NCBI GenBank assembly: GCA_020029625.1
Contig: JAIBJP010000086.1
Span: 1 to 13,669 of the forward strand
Source of the DNA: Actinomycetota bacterium
GTDB taxonomy: Bacteria; Actinomycetota; Thermoleophilia; Gaiellales; Gaiellaceae
Direction of reading: 5' to 3'
DNA length: 13,669 bases
Shown: positions 13,493 through 13,669 of the stretch, piece after piece
How positions within the stretch are numbered: position 1 is the first letter of the stretch
Layout of the letters: every line of letters starts with the position of its first letter
The notes under the pieces: generated by a model
The model's input: the letters and a program-made list of their open reading frames with translations, nothing else
What the model was told of the DNA's origin: nothing
The model's database searches: none
Program-made: the position numbers and the translations under genes

Positions 13493-13669
13493 CTAGCCGG
13501 CGACGAGTCCCATCCTGGAACGAACTCCAAGCTGCTCGCCGAAGCGAGCGCGCTTGACGAACTGCCCCTCGCCGGTATGACCGAGGAACTCGTCTCCATC
13601 GACGATCACCTTGCCGCGGAGGAGCACGACCTCGGGCGAGCCCGTCACCTCCGTGCCCTCGTAGAGGTT
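13493..13669 (-). CDS. hydA: Dihydropyrimidinase / D-hydantoinase, C-terminal fragment
   Basis: The last 58 residues of a gene entering from the right edge, ending at TAG 13495-13493. The fragment NLYEGTEVTGSPEVVLLRG (1-19) followed by KVIVDGDEFLGHTGEGQFVKRARF (positions 20-43) is the characteristic C-terminal tail of dihydropyrimidinases and hydantoinases, zinc amidohydrolases that open dihydrouracil or hydantoin rings. The catalytic residues are outside the window. With the urate operon at the other end it hints at wider nucleobase breakdown in this region, but the genes are about 9 kb apart and on opposite strands. The roughly 200 bp between this stop and the small membrane protein (13289-13492) shows nothing I can name. 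Confidence 0.88.
   Translation of the reverse strand, partial: NLYEGTEVTGSPEVVLLRGKVIVDGDEFLGHTGEGQFVKRARFGEQLGVRSRMGLVAG

Noticed and set aside
1..13669. tRNA, rRNA, CRISPR array or complete insertion sequence
   Set aside because: I found no cloverleaf-like sequence, no regularly spaced repeats and no transposase or integrase anywhere in the window.

Overview
The window is GC-rich and densely coded, with many GTG starts and 4-nt stop/start overlaps. It carries a nearly complete coenzyme F420 biosynthesis set, including the fused FO synthase typical of Actinomycetota. The combination suggests a high-GC actinobacterium, possibly a deep-branching soil lineage such as Thermoleophilia. That placement is an inference from gene content and style; no rRNA or other marker gene is present.

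Layout. At the left edge, a minus-strand pair encodes a CAX-type cation/proton antiporter (161-1213) followed by the start of a GNAT acetyltransferase (1-157). Only 14 bp away, a plus-strand purine-oxidation operon begins (1228-4694): 8-oxoguanine deaminase-like amidohydrolase, 5-hydroxyisourate hydrolase, OHCU decarboxylase, urate oxidase and a hotdog-like protein of unknown role. Every junction in this operon overlaps. Together the first four enzymes would take 8-oxoguanine to urate and then to (S)-allantoin.

The centre and right hold the F420 locus, arranged as two divergent transcription units around 9202-9317. Leftward run cofD, npdG (F420:NADP oxidoreductase), corA, a decayed DUF899 gene, a DUF421 membrane protein and cofE. 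Rightward run cofC, the cofG-cofH fusion (fbiC) and a predicted lipoprotein with a zinc-protease motif. CofC makes the GDP-activated side chain, CofGH makes FO, CofD joins them, CofE adds glutamates, and NpdG exchanges hydride between F420 and NADP. No FMN-reductase domain of the FbiB C-terminal type is present. At the right edge are a small membrane protein and the C-terminal end of a dihydropyrimidinase.

The most unusual non-coding signal is a pair of related elements with inverted ends (TTGTGTTYCAC ... GTGGAACACAA). One lies between the convergent purine and F420 units (4709-4817). The other lies in the divergent cofD/cofC promoter region (9213-9293), where it is flanked by a 6-bp direct repeat as a small insertion would be. 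The other points worth a second look are the DUF899 pseudogene, the overlap-constrained active-site region of the HIU hydrolase, the lipoprotein with its HEAGH motif, and the C-terminal extension of FbiC.
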